Shown here: positions 1 through 11,333 of the stretch, piece by piece | How the letters are laid out: each line of letters begins with the position of its first letter | Position numbering within the stretch: the first letter of the stretch is position 1 | Source of the DNA: Plectrocnemia conspersa | Lineage: Eukaryota; Arthropoda; Insecta; Trichoptera; Polycentropodidae | Assembly: GCA_009617715.1 (NCBI GenBank) | Contig: VTFK01000344.1 | Span: 496,001 to 560,000, forward strand | DNA length: 64,000 nucleotides | Reading direction: 5' to 3' | The notes under the pieces: generated by a model | Told to the model about the DNA's origin: nothing | Databases searched by the model: none | Seen by the model: the letters and a program-made list of their open reading frames with translations, nothing else | Translations under genes and position numbers: made by a program

Positions 1-414
1 AACTAGGATACAGATACGGATACGTTCTGTACTCCCTATTGTAAATATATTTTCCTGAATCCTCTCCAATAAAAAGAAGTACTTTGTTGTGCTCAGACAA
101 TGAAGCGATATTTGAGGACGCTTTGAACTAGCGTATCGTATGCAATGCAAATCGTCAATCAATTGTTAAAGCTAACAAGACCATTCGAGAAACCGAAGTT
201 TGTTCACGAAGAAGTTCATGACAAACATTGACAAATGCTTTTTGAAAATTGATATAGACTACAATCTTCACGAGTCTGGAAACGATGAAGTTTTATGCGA
301 GGACACTGACAATAAATAATTTTTATTTTTATGTTCTAATTGTTACAATAAATTTGTATTTTTCAGTGAAGTTATATTTTCACCAGTATATTCAAACCAC
401 TTCTGATATAAGAG

Positions 415-740
415 CATTGGACAAAGTATACTCAAATCGAAATTTTATAAATATGAGGGCGCAAAAACAATTATCGCTTCTCAGAAGTCAAAAATTCACA
501 TCAAAAGCAATAAAATCGTGCCGTTAGCATTGCAGTGGAAATGCTTGATTATTTAACATTCATAGTTCTTTTGGACTATAACAATATTACGACCAATAAT
601 AAGAGAGAAACGAATGAAGCATATCTAAACCGAATTATGATCAATAGGGGAGTACAAAAAACAATTATCACTTTTCAGAAGTTAAAAATCCACGTCAAAA
701 GCAATAAAACCATGCCGTCGCAGTGGGAACCGACTTAGTA
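415..740 (+). repeat. Two partial copies of the fold-back family (module D)
   Basis: Two direct copies about 200 bases apart (roughly 422-537 and 627-733) share AACAATTATC, CAGAAGTCAAAAAT-like and AAAAGCAATAAAA. These are arm sequences of the palindromic module seen complete at 48777-48961. Confidence 0.7.
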
Positions 741-779
741 GATTTATGAAAAAAAGCAAATACTCCTTAACAGGACAAC

Positions 780-905
780 AGGCGCGTACGGTGAAATAAT
801 TCAGGCGCGTACGGTGAAATATATTCCTTTTCACTCGCTCGCGTGTAGTGACGAGAGTGAGTGAGAAGAAGTGGGCGTGCAGAACGCGTGTAGCACACAC
901 CCTTA
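780..905. repeat. Short direct repeats and GC-rich repeat piece
   Basis: CAGGCGCGTACGGTGAAAT occurs twice (780-798, 804-822). The following GCGAGTGA-rich stretch is related to 56055-56125, where CTCGCTCGCGTGT and GACGAGAGCGAGTGAGAG recur. Confidence 0.6.
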
Positions 906-2969
906 CTCATTCTCGCTCACTGTAATTATTCCTGACGTACATAAAAAATATAGGGATAGTTATTTGCGATTGTGATAGAAAAGGTGGACAAAGAAAAGGA
1001 ACAATATATTATTGAAAAACATGTAATATGAAACCGGTACTCCGTGTAGGAGAAGGCTTTGAAAAGTAGCATACTTTTAGATATGTTATAAGATTAAGAA
1101 TAATAAATTAATAATAACTATGTTTAGGTATGTGAATATTGTGGGCTGACTAACTTGTGTTTAAAGCAAGTAACCAATACAAAATTAATTATAAAATATC
1201 TTTCCTAAGATTAGAGCCAATCTATCTATCGCAAGTGCAGGTAGTAGCTTGTCAACAATGAGCGTTGGTCTTCGCTCAAAGCAACTGCAGCGCATTCAAT
1301 ACAATTAGAAAGAAACTGTTCTGAGGATTTATGTTTATATCACCTATATAATACAATATATTAAAACCATACATGTTACTTTTAATTTATTTCATGATAA
1401 AGTTTTTTTAAATTGGGTATTAAATTCTAGTTTATTGACGGTTCTCACTTATTTTATCAATACTTATAAAAAAATATTTTGTTACAAATTTTAATGAGAG
1501 TAGCTGATTGGTTTTGAAAAAAAAGTCGAGTGCAAAAGAATAAAAGAAGTTAACTACGTTTTATTTTATTGTAACTAGATTAAGATAAAAAGAAAACATG
1601 TAGTCCTAAATTAAGATGAAACACAAAACATATAGTCCTTAAGATAAGAGAGGAGTTGTATAAAAAAATGGTGGATCGGTCAGATACATGTTCCAAGTAT
1701 ATGAGAAGCCAAGTGGCGGCAGACGCTGAAAACAGAGTAGAGAATTTGCGCAATGTAAAACGCATTCCAGTTGGAATATTGACGACGCCCATTAGATGGA
1801 AAGACGCAATTCCGCCGTTCAGCTCCGAGGTCGTCGAGCGAAAAGGGCGAAAAAAGTTGGGGGTGAGGAAGGGGGGGGCGGAGCGCCGTCGCGAAACAGC
1901 GCGCACGAGAACACATCGACGCGTACCTCCGCCGGGTCGCAGCCGCGGCGCTCCAGTTCGATGCGCTTCTCCATTTGGCGTGCGTCGGTGATGCGCCGGG
2001 TACAGCGTGTCGCAGTTCTCGCCGAATTCGTCGAGTTCACCCGATCAGCCGAACAACTCTCAGACGGCCGCGTCGCCGTTGAGCGCCGGCAGCGCCGAAC
2101 CGCACAGCTTAGCTAATGGCAACACCGGTCGTTTCGCGCCATGCGACACGGCAACAAACTCGGCGTTCGATATCAATTTATTTACTACCAACTTGACAAC
2201 ACTAGTTATCTTTGATACGCATATATTTTTTAATATTCCTCCCAATTAATAACAAAAAATACAATTCAAGTTATTCAATCGTTTCGGCTGACGTATTTAT
2301 TTCATTTTTATATTAGGGGGAAAATCGAAAAAGATAAATAGTAAACCAGCGAGAAAGTACATTGGAAAAAATAGATAATTAATAAAACTGGTCTTTATGA
2401 CCAACAATTAATTTTACTTAATTCAAAAAATAAACAGCATACTACCGAAGCAATATGTATTGTTATTTGAATCGTACATTTTCAACAACTTATTCAAAAT
2501 TAAACAAATAACGAATATTTTTAATTAGAATAAATAATAGCTAGATTCCCACAATAAAGTGTTCTAGGGCCGATACTCTATTTCAAGAGTGACGACGTGT
2601 GGCCCGTCGGGGGGTAATTTATAGCTCGCGGAGGTAAACAAAATTGTTAACTTTTAGTGTATATTCTTATGCACATCAAAAAAATCCATAATGCTAGACT
2701 AGTATTAATGAAGTTATCTTAACTTTCATGAAAAATTATTATATATTCGTGTTAAGAAACAATCCCAACGTTGAGCTGATCTGGCGTGGCGTGGCTTCCT
2801 CCACAATTTTGATCATATTTTAAACTTTACAGGCACGTAGTTTTCGCCTGACAATACAAAATAATTGTCTTTACAGTATAAATGTAGAAGTAAATATCAA
2901 AGAAATAGATATGTTTTATTTTATATAACGCCGTATTTTGGCGTCATTCCTATTGTCATGTGGAAGCAT

Positions 2970-3590
2970 TTTCTTTGTATGCCTTGTACGGATCGTGTTC
3001 AAGCAGGCGTACCTTTATTGTACGGACTGTTGCGAGTATTCACGCGTAGTTGTGCGATTCTCATGATTCGGGCCAGTATACGCGCGCCATGTCAGTGAGA
3101 CGCATTTTGTAAACCATCGACTAGGATTCCCATTTCTATTAATATATTTTTCCATGCATCTTCGCGTAGATTAATATTCCAATAATCAAGGCTTTTTGAA
3201 TCCAACAATACTTTATGAGACTCGTGTGGTGTGATGGCAGCACCGGTGCGGGGGTGAAGACAGTAGTAACGTCCGGTGCAGCAGGACAAAAGACACGCGC
3301 AACCCAGCACCTAATGCTGAATCGTAACTTATTGTTCCCGTCCAAACCACGTGTACACAATTTCTTTTAAGTGCGACCAAAAACCAACTGTGTACCGATC
3401 GCCGCAAGCCAGCTCGCGTGTACAAATATATACACGTAACGACAAGTATCGACTGCGCGACACGAGTTACGCGTGCTTGAACACGCGTAGCTTGGAATGC
3501 ACAGTCTGTACAAGGCATTGCGACAAGTACCGACTGCGCGTTCCGAGTTACGCGTAGCTTGGAACGCTCAGTCTGTACAAGGCATACGTT
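2970..3590. repeat. GC-rich region with direct and inverted repeats
   Basis: Two direct units start CGACAAGTAYCGACTGCGCG at 3440 and 3521, 81 bases apart, and both end GTCTGTACAAGGCAT. The first has an 11-base insertion. GCCTTGTACGGATCGTGTTC at 2980 is an inverted relative of the unit end. The origin is unknown. Confidence 0.6.
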
Positions 3591-3811
3591 TATACCGACG
3601 CGCGTACATTCACGATATGATTGCCCAATATAATATAATAATATGTCATTTCTGATTAATGTTCATAATTGCAACATAGTTTTTATATTAAAAAACATTT
3701 TTTTTAATTACATTTTTTTTCGAGTATTTATAAAATTGTGTCAATTCATTTATTTTATTTGTTTAATTATGGATTTCTTACTTTCGCTTTAGTTGAATAC
3801 GGAAACCTACA

Positions 3812-4546
3812 ATGACCTCGAGTAGAAAAGATGATGAATCAAAGAAGTAAAGGATAACAGAAAAATTTAGTTTTCGTGTAATTTAAAACAAAGCCTTTAT
3901 ACTTGTTATGCAATGAATATGTTGCTATCTTGTAAGAGTATTATATTCAAAGGTAAATAAGTTTAATATGTATAAAGGACAATTTCGGCAAGACTAAGTA
4001 AATAATTTAAAAGGAAGATTTTCTGCACAAAGTCAGTTATTTACTAAAGCGGTTCAAGATGCAACGTGTTATACAAAAGTTAGTTATGCAGTAGGCATGA
4101 TATTCAGATGATGAAATGGTTAAGGAATGTATGGAAAGCGTTGTTGAAATTCTGTGTCCAGAAAAGAAAAAGGATTTCATAAAAATAAGCCTATATTGTC
4201 AAACTATTGCTAGGCGTGTGGGCGACATTGGAAAACATATCGAAGAAAAATTTAAAAATCGAGCATTTGAATTTATTTATTATGCTTTAGTATTGTATGA
4301 AAGTACAGATACCGCCCAAGTGGCGATTTTTATAAAGGGTGCCGATATAAATTTAAATGTAACAGAAGAAATAGCCGCACTGTATCCACTAAAGGACTCG
4401 ACTCGTTCATAAGATTTGTTTAGATCAGTTTTGTACATCGACATTAAATCGCTTTTCGTTAAAACTCAACAACCTATCGAGATAGATGGTGCTCCAGCAA
4501 TGATTGGGAAAACTCATAGTTCAAATATTATTTTTGTCTTAACCTA
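3812..4546 (+). pseudogene. Decayed hAT-family transposase (GTF2IRD2/ZBED-like)
   Basis: Reading across several stops, the order of hAT transposase landmarks is kept. A start MTSSRKDDESKK comes first, then fragments resembling the NLKGRF and SQLFTKAVQ region. The longest open part (4116-4412) reads MVKECMESVVEILCPEKKK, then FIYYALVLYESTDTAQVAIF and NVTEEIAALYPLKDS. After a stop at 4410-4412 the same frame continues DLFRSVLYID and DGAPAMIGK. The ESTD and DGAPAM elements belong to the DDE catalytic region of hAT transposases. The Asp expected before ESTD is replaced by Tyr. Multiple stops mean it is dead. No terminal repeats were identified. Confidence 0.8.
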
Positions 4547-5091
4547 ACTTTTATATTTTTTTTGGATTTATGCGTTATTTACTTTTCTATAATTATTATG
4601 TCTCGTCCGTTTTTTTAGTACTGTCTTTATTAAAAAAATATTATGTTTTGCTCATGCTACTATATGTATAATACATATAATGCGTAATTTATAAAAACAA
4701 TTAAATATTTTTTGCCTTAGATTTAATTTTTTTATAAATAAAATAAATACATCATTGTTAAAAACGGGCCATCAGTAACATCAATTGATTGTAAATACGT
4801 AATAGTTTATAATTAATTATATGGATTTTACCGATTCCCAAACTTTCAGTCTGGTGGTTAATACTCACTTGTAGGTATTTTTTGTATCTAGTCGATTTAC
4901 TGTCTGTACCGTCAGATTATAACGGAAGATTAAAAAAATGACAGAAATATTTAAAACTATTTTACTGAACAATTATTTGTATTTTGTAAAAAATGTGATG
5001 CAAATTTTCAATTAAAAAAAAGTTTTACCATTATAGACATGGTGCTAGTTTGTTAACTATAAAATAAATATTACAATATTTATAACTTGAA

Positions 5092-5190
5092 TTAGCTCTT
5101 TTAGCTTCTTCGTAGCTTCTGTAGCTTCTCATATAGCTTCTCACTTCAAGTATAGAGCGCTAGCGTGCGCTACGGCAGAGAACTGTCATC
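5092..5190 (+). promoter_or_regulatory. HYPK 5' flank with repeated TAGCTTCT
   Basis: The octamer TAGCTTCT or a close variant occurs four times between about 5100 and 5141, just upstream of the HYPK start codon. A GC-richer stretch follows with the palindrome AGCGCTAGCG and then the ATG. Proximal promoter or 5' UTR is inferred from position only; no TATA box is obvious. Confidence 0.35.
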
Positions 5191-5698
5191 ATGAGCTCCG
5201 AACAGAACGGCGAATGCGAGGGACCTGAAGGAGCGCAGGTGAAGCGCCAGGCTAAGCACGATAGCGGAGTCGCAGACCTCGAGAAGGTCACCGACTATGC
5301 GGAAGAAAAAGAGATATCCTCGCAAGACATCCTCGGGGTTAGTAATACATGCGTTCTCATTTTCTCAGTCACATTACCATGTTTTCCATGTTCATAACTA
5401 ACATGTTATCAATTTATCATTCAATATTTCAGGCCCTGTCGTTAATCAGGGACCGTCGATCGAAAGAAACTATGGAAAAAGCGGAACGCGATAAGGAATT
5501 ATCCAAAGTAACAATTTTAAAAGAACATGTAGATCTAATAGTGAGTATTATTTACCGAATCCCCAATGTGCGAATATATTTTATTAATAAATAATGTTTC
5601 AGGTCAAAGAATTGGAAATATCACGGTCAGTCGCCGAAAGAACACTTCGAGAAAATCAAGGCGATGTCGTCGCAGCTTTAACGGCGTTAATAGATTAG
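5191..5698 (+). CDS. HYPK: HYPK (huntingtin-interacting protein K), NatA regulatory subunit, three exons
   Basis: Exons 5191-5337, 5433-5540 and 5603-5698 join in phase 0 across GT-AG introns (donors GTTAGT and GTGAGT) to encode 116 residues. The human protein is of similar length. The stretch KHDSGVADLEKVTDYAEEKE (about residues 22-41) is the family signature. It is followed by a charged helical segment rich in Lys and Glu, then a C-terminal UBA-like domain ending in NQGDVVAALTALID. In other animals HYPK binds the Naa15/Naa10 acetyltransferase at the ribosome, tunes its activity and acts as a chaperone for polyglutamine proteins. The ATG at 5191 was chosen because it is the first in the exon and gives the expected N-terminal length. 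A polyadenylation signal AATAAA lies at 5938-5943. There are no frame breaks, so the gene looks functional. Identity rests on my recognition of the family signature, not on a search. Confidence 0.93.
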
Positions 5699-5937
5699 CT
5701 TTACCAAATTATTAAAACAACTCAAAAAGACATTCTTATCGACGCCGATAAACAACTCCAGTGAAAATGTTTACAAACTGTTCCATATTCACCTAAGCAA
5801 TGTCGCAAAATATTTATTTGTACAACAATGTGAATGTAAATAATTGGTTTTATCCATTAGTATGGTACATACTGTAAATATGGACTTAATCACATATTTT
5901 AAACAACCTAAGTCACTTGTTTGTTTATACGTTTTTT

Positions 5938-5943
5938 AATAAA
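5938..5943 (+). terminator. HYPK polyadenylation signal
   Basis: A canonical AATAAA lies 240 bases after the HYPK stop codon and is followed by T-rich sequence. It fits a short 3' UTR. Confidence 0.5.
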
Positions 5944-6164
5944 TGTAATATACTTACTTTATTATTTTTATTTATGACCTAATCTGCTCTTAGCAATATT
6001 TTTTTATAATTAAAATCAATAACGATTTTTTAATAATTTTATCATTGGAGACAAGTCAAGTATTATATTCGACGCTCACTCTCGTTTTTTGTCGCCAATT
6101 AAAATTTGCAATAAATCGAAGATCCCCATTGCGTATTCCTAAAGATTTTGTTAAATGCCTTCTT

Positions 6165-6925
6165 CACCCATTGAGCGGTATCGCCATAGATGTATGGTGG
6201 TCGATCTTCCACTATTTTGAGGTACCTCAGATAGTTATATTTACATATATAACTGAAGAAATAATAAAAATAAAAATTTTTATAATTTCTAAATAAAAAA
6301 TTTTTTATATTCATATAATATTTTTTTTAATTTGATTTAATGTAAATGATTTTTACAGAAAATGATACCAATAAATTAAAGAGTACGAAATAAATAAACA
6401 TAACAAAACATATTTTATATTAACTTAATAATAAAGTAATGAAATAAATAAATATTAAAACATATTAATGCAAAGAAAAAATTTTACTATAAATGCAATA
6501 CAAAATAATAATAAATAAATGACAACAGAAATAAATTAACTCACTCCCATATGTATACTAAAAAATGCAGGGCTGTGGAGTCGGAGTTGGAGTCGTGGTG
6601 TTTTGGCCGGAGTTGGAGTCGGAGTCGGAGTCGTGAAAAATGAGCAACTCCGACCATTTTTTTAAATTAGGAAATTTATGAATTTTTAATTGCGTAATAA
6701 TGAATGTGTATAGCGTATGAATATTAAACGTGTAGAAAAACACCAAAAATACCTGATAAAATTAAACTTTTTTGAGTCGGAGTCGAAGTCGGAGTCGGAG
6801 TCGGAGTGGAGTCGTGTTGTTGGTAAATATCGGAATCGGAGTCGGAGTCGTGTTTTTTTTTAACGACTCCACCGCCCTGAAAAAATGTATATAAATTAAC
6901 TCACTACTCAAATCGATGAAAAATA
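6165..6925. mobile_element. TTAA-type repeat copy 1, interrupted by the hAT MITE
   Basis: GAGCGGTATCGCCATAGATG near 6172 and the following 380 bases match the element at 24136-24645 in order, down to ATAAATTAACTCACTACTC after the MITE. Its left TTAA flank has decayed and its right boundary is unclear. Confidence 0.65.
6568..6879. mobile_element. hAT-type MITE with perfect 8-base target duplication
   Basis: The left end begins CAGGGCTGTGGAGTCG and the reverse complement of the right end begins CAGGGCGGTGGAGTCG, 15 of 16 matching. The interior is rich in GAGTCG repeats. AAAAAATG flanks it on both sides (6560-6567 and 6880-6887), the 8-base duplication expected of hAT insertion. It has no coding capacity. 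It sits inside another repeat, a relative of which at 24136-24645 lacks the insertion. Confidence 0.9.
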
Positions 6926-7089
6926 ATTGAATATCTTTATTAACTTTGTGAGAATGTTCTATCAAAACTTGTATACTAAAAAGAGCTGCTCTTGTTCCCT
7001 TTGTGGAAACCAAACTCTTGTCTATGCATAATTCAACCAAATATTGAATTATGCGTAAGAATATCTTTAACAAGTGGCTCATTAAACGC

Positions 7090-8155
7090 TACATTTAGAA
7101 AACGATATTCTAAAGGACTTTTTTAATGTGTCTAATTTGCAAAAGAGTTTTTTCCAATGAATCCATGAAACCTGCAAAATTGAAATATCACTTAATAAAA
7201 ATTCATGTTGGTCAAAATGATGAAGATATAGCATATTTTCAAGAAATGAAACACCGATTTTTATTAACAATTGTTAATTTTTAATTTTACTAACAGTTTT
7301 AAGCATGTTTTCAGCCGCATCCAAGTAAAATGATGACAGATTACACGCCTCTTGTAACATTTCCTTACTTTTTGCATGTGCAAGGTAATGATATTATTAG
7401 GAAAATTCCTTTAAGCAATACCACAGTGCAACGACGAATTGATGAAATGGCCGAGGATGTGGATGCAACATTGTGTAGTTTTTTATAAACAACCCAATTC
7501 TCTTTACAACTCGATGAGTCAACTTTACCAGGAAATGAAGCTATACTTTTAGCATATGTATGATATACGTATACAAGAAGAAAACATTCGGCAAGAATTA
7601 TTATTTGCTAAAAAAATAATAACTGATACTAAAGGGGAATCTATATTCAATGTATTGAGAAGTCTTTTGAAGAAAAGGAAATTCCTTTGAATAATATAAT
7701 ATCAGTTGCTACTGAGTGTGCTCCAACTATTGTAGGGTGCTATCGCGGCATTATTTCAGTAATTATACTCATAGATTTTATGGTCCGAGCCTTTTCCGTG
7801 GTACAACTAATTATAGAATTCTTTAAAAATAAATTGGCATTGTGTTTCACTTTTAACGTAGAAGCCCATTTTTTCTTCAACAGTAAAAATGCTTTATCGC
7901 GAGTCAAACTGGTCTTTTTTATGATGATATGCATTAATCCTTCTAATTATAGATCGAGGAGTGGTTATGTTGATAAACTCGACATTTTAACAAAAAAATT
8001 CTAAATAAATCAGCAAATTACGTACAAAATGTTTTTCTTAAATTTCTTATTTTCTGTTTTTTTTTAATGCCACTGAATCATTCCAGCACCTTAAATTGTG
8101 CTGGATTATTCTAACTCCTCCCAGGAGACAGTAGCGCCCACTTTGGGAAGCACTG
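7090..8155 (+). pseudogene. Decayed hAT transposase of the ZBED5-like lineage, 5' end missing
   Basis: The first part reads CLICKRVFSNESMKPAKLKYH plus LIKIH, a BED-type zinc finger with the CxxC and HxxxxH ligands. Next come IPLSNTTVQRRIDEMAEDVD, FSLQLDESTLPGNEAILLAY and then EEKEIPLNNIISVATECAPT in another frame, all typical of this lineage. Stops and frame changes break it throughout. The right end has a hAT-like terminal repeat whose reverse complement begins CAGTGCTTCCCAAAGTGGGC, ending at 8155. A matching left terminus was not found, so the element is 5' truncated. It is a different lineage from the copy at 3812. Confidence 0.8.
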
Positions 8156-8163
8156 GCTTACAC

Positions 8164-9789
8164 ACTCACATATTTGAGAGTGAAAGATAATAATTACATG
8201 AAAATAACTAAATCAATAATGTAATTCATTACTCATTTGATGACTTAATAAATTAATATATTACATCATTACTGTTTTTTTTCTTTGAACAATTTGACAT
8301 CTTTTATAGAAAGTCCCTGAATTCTAAAGTGATTTTATCTATCGTATTTCATGGAAATTGTTTATCTTTTTACACGAAAACAATGTAATCTTTTGAATGT
8401 ATTTTTCCTGTAGAAATATATAATATGTATTCATATTTATGGTTGACAATTCTTTAAAATAAAAAGTTCTTTTAAAAAAAGGAACTTTTATATCATATTC
8501 AAACATGTTTTGTATCATATTTATGAATTAAAACGAAGACCTAAAATATTATTTTTCACACAGAAATATGTATACTTGATTCTTGCAGTCGGTAATGAGA
8601 ACGTTTTTTATTTATTTACTTTTTAAAAGTGACTTTTAAAAGAATTAAATCACAAATTTAGTTGGACTTGTATGAAAATGTATATTATATTTTTATGCAT
8701 ATGCTTTTCACTCATGTACTGAAAACGGTTAAAGTAGAGCATTTGAGTTTTCTTAAAAGTAAATAATGTCGTATGACAAAGGCTGCAAGAATTAAGTAAA
8801 TTTCTGTAAATAATAATGTTTAAGGAAAAGTTTTTGATTTTAATTTTTATATTATTTTAATATCTATTATAAAACATTTTTGACCTACTTTACTTTTTTC
8901 TTTTTCTTTCAAACGGAGTTACGAATTAGTCATTACTTTTAATAGCCGCCTCTTGAAACATTATGGGGGATCAGGCTGGCTAATTTTCCTAGCCGAGATT
9001 TTTATGAAATCTACTTATAGAAAAAGTTTCACGTCAATGTTATACCTTAAAATGTCATTAGTTTTTTTGATAGCAAAATGGTTTTTGAGATCGGTGGCTG
9101 AATGTTGTGCTTTTGTAGCCAGTTAGATGCCAGAAAAACTATCTGATACAAAATGTATATAGAAAAATTCAGGTGTCAGTATCAAATGAAGAAAAGTTGT
9201 AGACCCTTGCAGTTGTGAAAATCGAGTGATTCTGATCTTTGATTTCTCGTCTGTTAGCTGAGTCAAATTTGCGACTCTTTAAAAACTGTCCAGTAATTCG
9301 ACAAAACTTGAATAAATGGGAGTGAAGGGCTAGATTAGAGTTAATCGCGTCAGTGCTTCTCTTCACCACCAATCCATCCCTTGTGTATATGTTGTATGGT
9401 GGCTGTCCTATAATTACAAATAACAGTTCAAACAATGTTTATTCAAGGCGAAATCATTGTCACTTTGCAGATTTTTAATCACTATTGTTAAAATCCATTA
9501 ATATTTATCGATAGATGATGGTTATGTATGGTGATGCATATACATGTCACTCCAGTGAGTGTACGATTGGACCGAAACAATGTTTTTCTGTAGGAGATTT
9601 TACGGCCAGGTCTGGCACACAAGTATTAGTCCATTGCAATTGTTGAAAGCATTGTAAAAAAAAATAGTCCTATTTCTGTAGAAATGCATATATTAGTGCC
9701 TGCCATACACTTTTGCAGCGCTTCCTAGGAACAATTATTAAGAAGAAGAGTTTCCTACAACCGACTGAAAAGCAAGAGAGCGAGTAAGA
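8164..9789. other. Intergenic, no gene seen
   Basis: AT-rich sequence without open frames that resemble genes. The right part may belong to the decayed mariner that becomes recognisable after 9790. Confidence 0.4.
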
Positions 9790-10240
9790 AATGGCGCAAT
9801 ACCATTTAATCAAAACTGAAGATTTTCTTTGTGAACATCGAAATGTACTTTTGGAGCACTACATGCCATGGGGAAATACGGTTACTGGTTCGACATATGC
9901 AGATCTTGTCATATTCGACCTTCATATGAATCAAAAATTACAAGTATCTTGCACTTTCAAGTACAAGTATTTTATTGCAACATAACAATGCTAAGCACCA
10001 TACTGCTCTTTCAACCGTTGCAACTTAAAAATGACAGCCATATTCGTCAGATCTCGCCCCAATAATTTTTAATATCTTTGGACCACTCAAAAAGTTATGG
10101 GAGGAAAAAGGTTCATAACTGGTAAAGAGCTGCAGCGGCAGTGCACTAGTGGCTGTGCATTCACCTGAAAGATGAGCTCGAAAACTTGTATTTGACTCTT
10201 TGGAAACTACATACAAAAATAATTCAATATATAATAAAAT
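9790..10240 (+). pseudogene. Decayed mariner-family transposase (3' part)
   Basis: Across frame changes the sequence reads MPWGNTVTGSTYADLV, then NAKHHTALSTVATLK, then FGPLKKLWEE-like and KELQRQ-like pieces. In mariner transposases these correspond to the VNxxxY region, the DNARPHTA catalytic block and the HLFGPLKE block. Stops interrupt each segment. No terminal repeats were resolved. Confidence 0.65.
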
Positions 10241-11328
10241 AAAACATATTTAAAGGTTTTATTTGACTCGCTATCGTAATATATATAACAATTTGAGAAG
10301 TAACTAATACCTTTCATTAAAACTACTAAGAACAAATATGTCAATGAGAATGTACTTGAGGTGTAATTTAGACATGTTGATTAAAGCTGAATATATGGAT
10401 TAGGTACTGGATATATGTATTATATAACTTTATTTACTCTTAGCGACATCTCTTGTACAGATTTGAAATTTTATGTACTAACCAATTATTGTTACAATAA
10501 AAATAATATAAATAATGACTGTTCAATCTTGTAATAAAATAAGTTTATATTTTTCTTCTCATGAACATGTTTGTGAGTTAGTGATTAGCCGCAGACTTCT
10601 TTGACTGCTTACTGATCTATGCTCTGTCATGATCAAACGTTAACAGGCTTTCTGCGTTTTGATCATTTCATTAACGAATGTTTCTAAACCAGGTCAGGTT
10701 TATCTCATAACATTGGACTAGTTAATATCATATACTTTAACATTTCAGGCTTGCTTCTATTAAATTTCTTTGACAATTTCTCCAATATCTACAATTTATT
10801 TGAATTGTTTATTTTTTTAAACTCTAGACTATTTAACTTTACCGATATAAAGCAAAATATATTTTTTTATATAAATTGTTTATGTATGTTTACTGCGAAA
10901 CATAAAATATACTCATAAACAACCGTATTTAATTATTTTTCAGCATTCAGCCGAACACAAAGATATAAGCAAGTCGTGTCGTTATTTCCATACCAATAGC
11001 AACAGTTTATTCTATTGCAATAATATACATAGTTAGATAAACATTATGCGCGCGTGTTAGTGTAATGCCTCTATATGCGTACTTTAATACATTATTATCT
11101 TTCGTTATCTACTTGAATAGTACGCATTATCTCAAAACATCTGCGATACTATTGGATCGTTTCTACTTTCAAACTAATTATCTTCACACTTATCTCGCAA
11201 TTAAATCGTGACATATTTTTTATTGACAACGAGTCTATCAGAGCAGTTTGTTGGTTCAAGTCATGTATGCTCGTGTAGTGAAATAACGTGTAGTCTTCTA
11301 TGTGTGTGATTTTTTCATTTCTACACAG
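10241..11328. other. Intergenic upstream of the PPxY protein gene
   Basis: AT-rich. It should hold the promoter and any 5' UTR exon of the gene starting at 11334, but no clear core promoter or donor stands out. Confidence 0.35.
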
Positions 11329-11333
11329 ACAAA

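Larger units (their letters stand above)
1..3811. other. Intergenic, no supported gene
   Basis: Apart from the repeats listed at 415-905 and 2970-3590, this is AT-rich sequence with a GC-rich patch at 1790-2170. Open frames in that patch run on both strands and show no recognisable product. Nothing else is supported. Confidence 0.5.
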
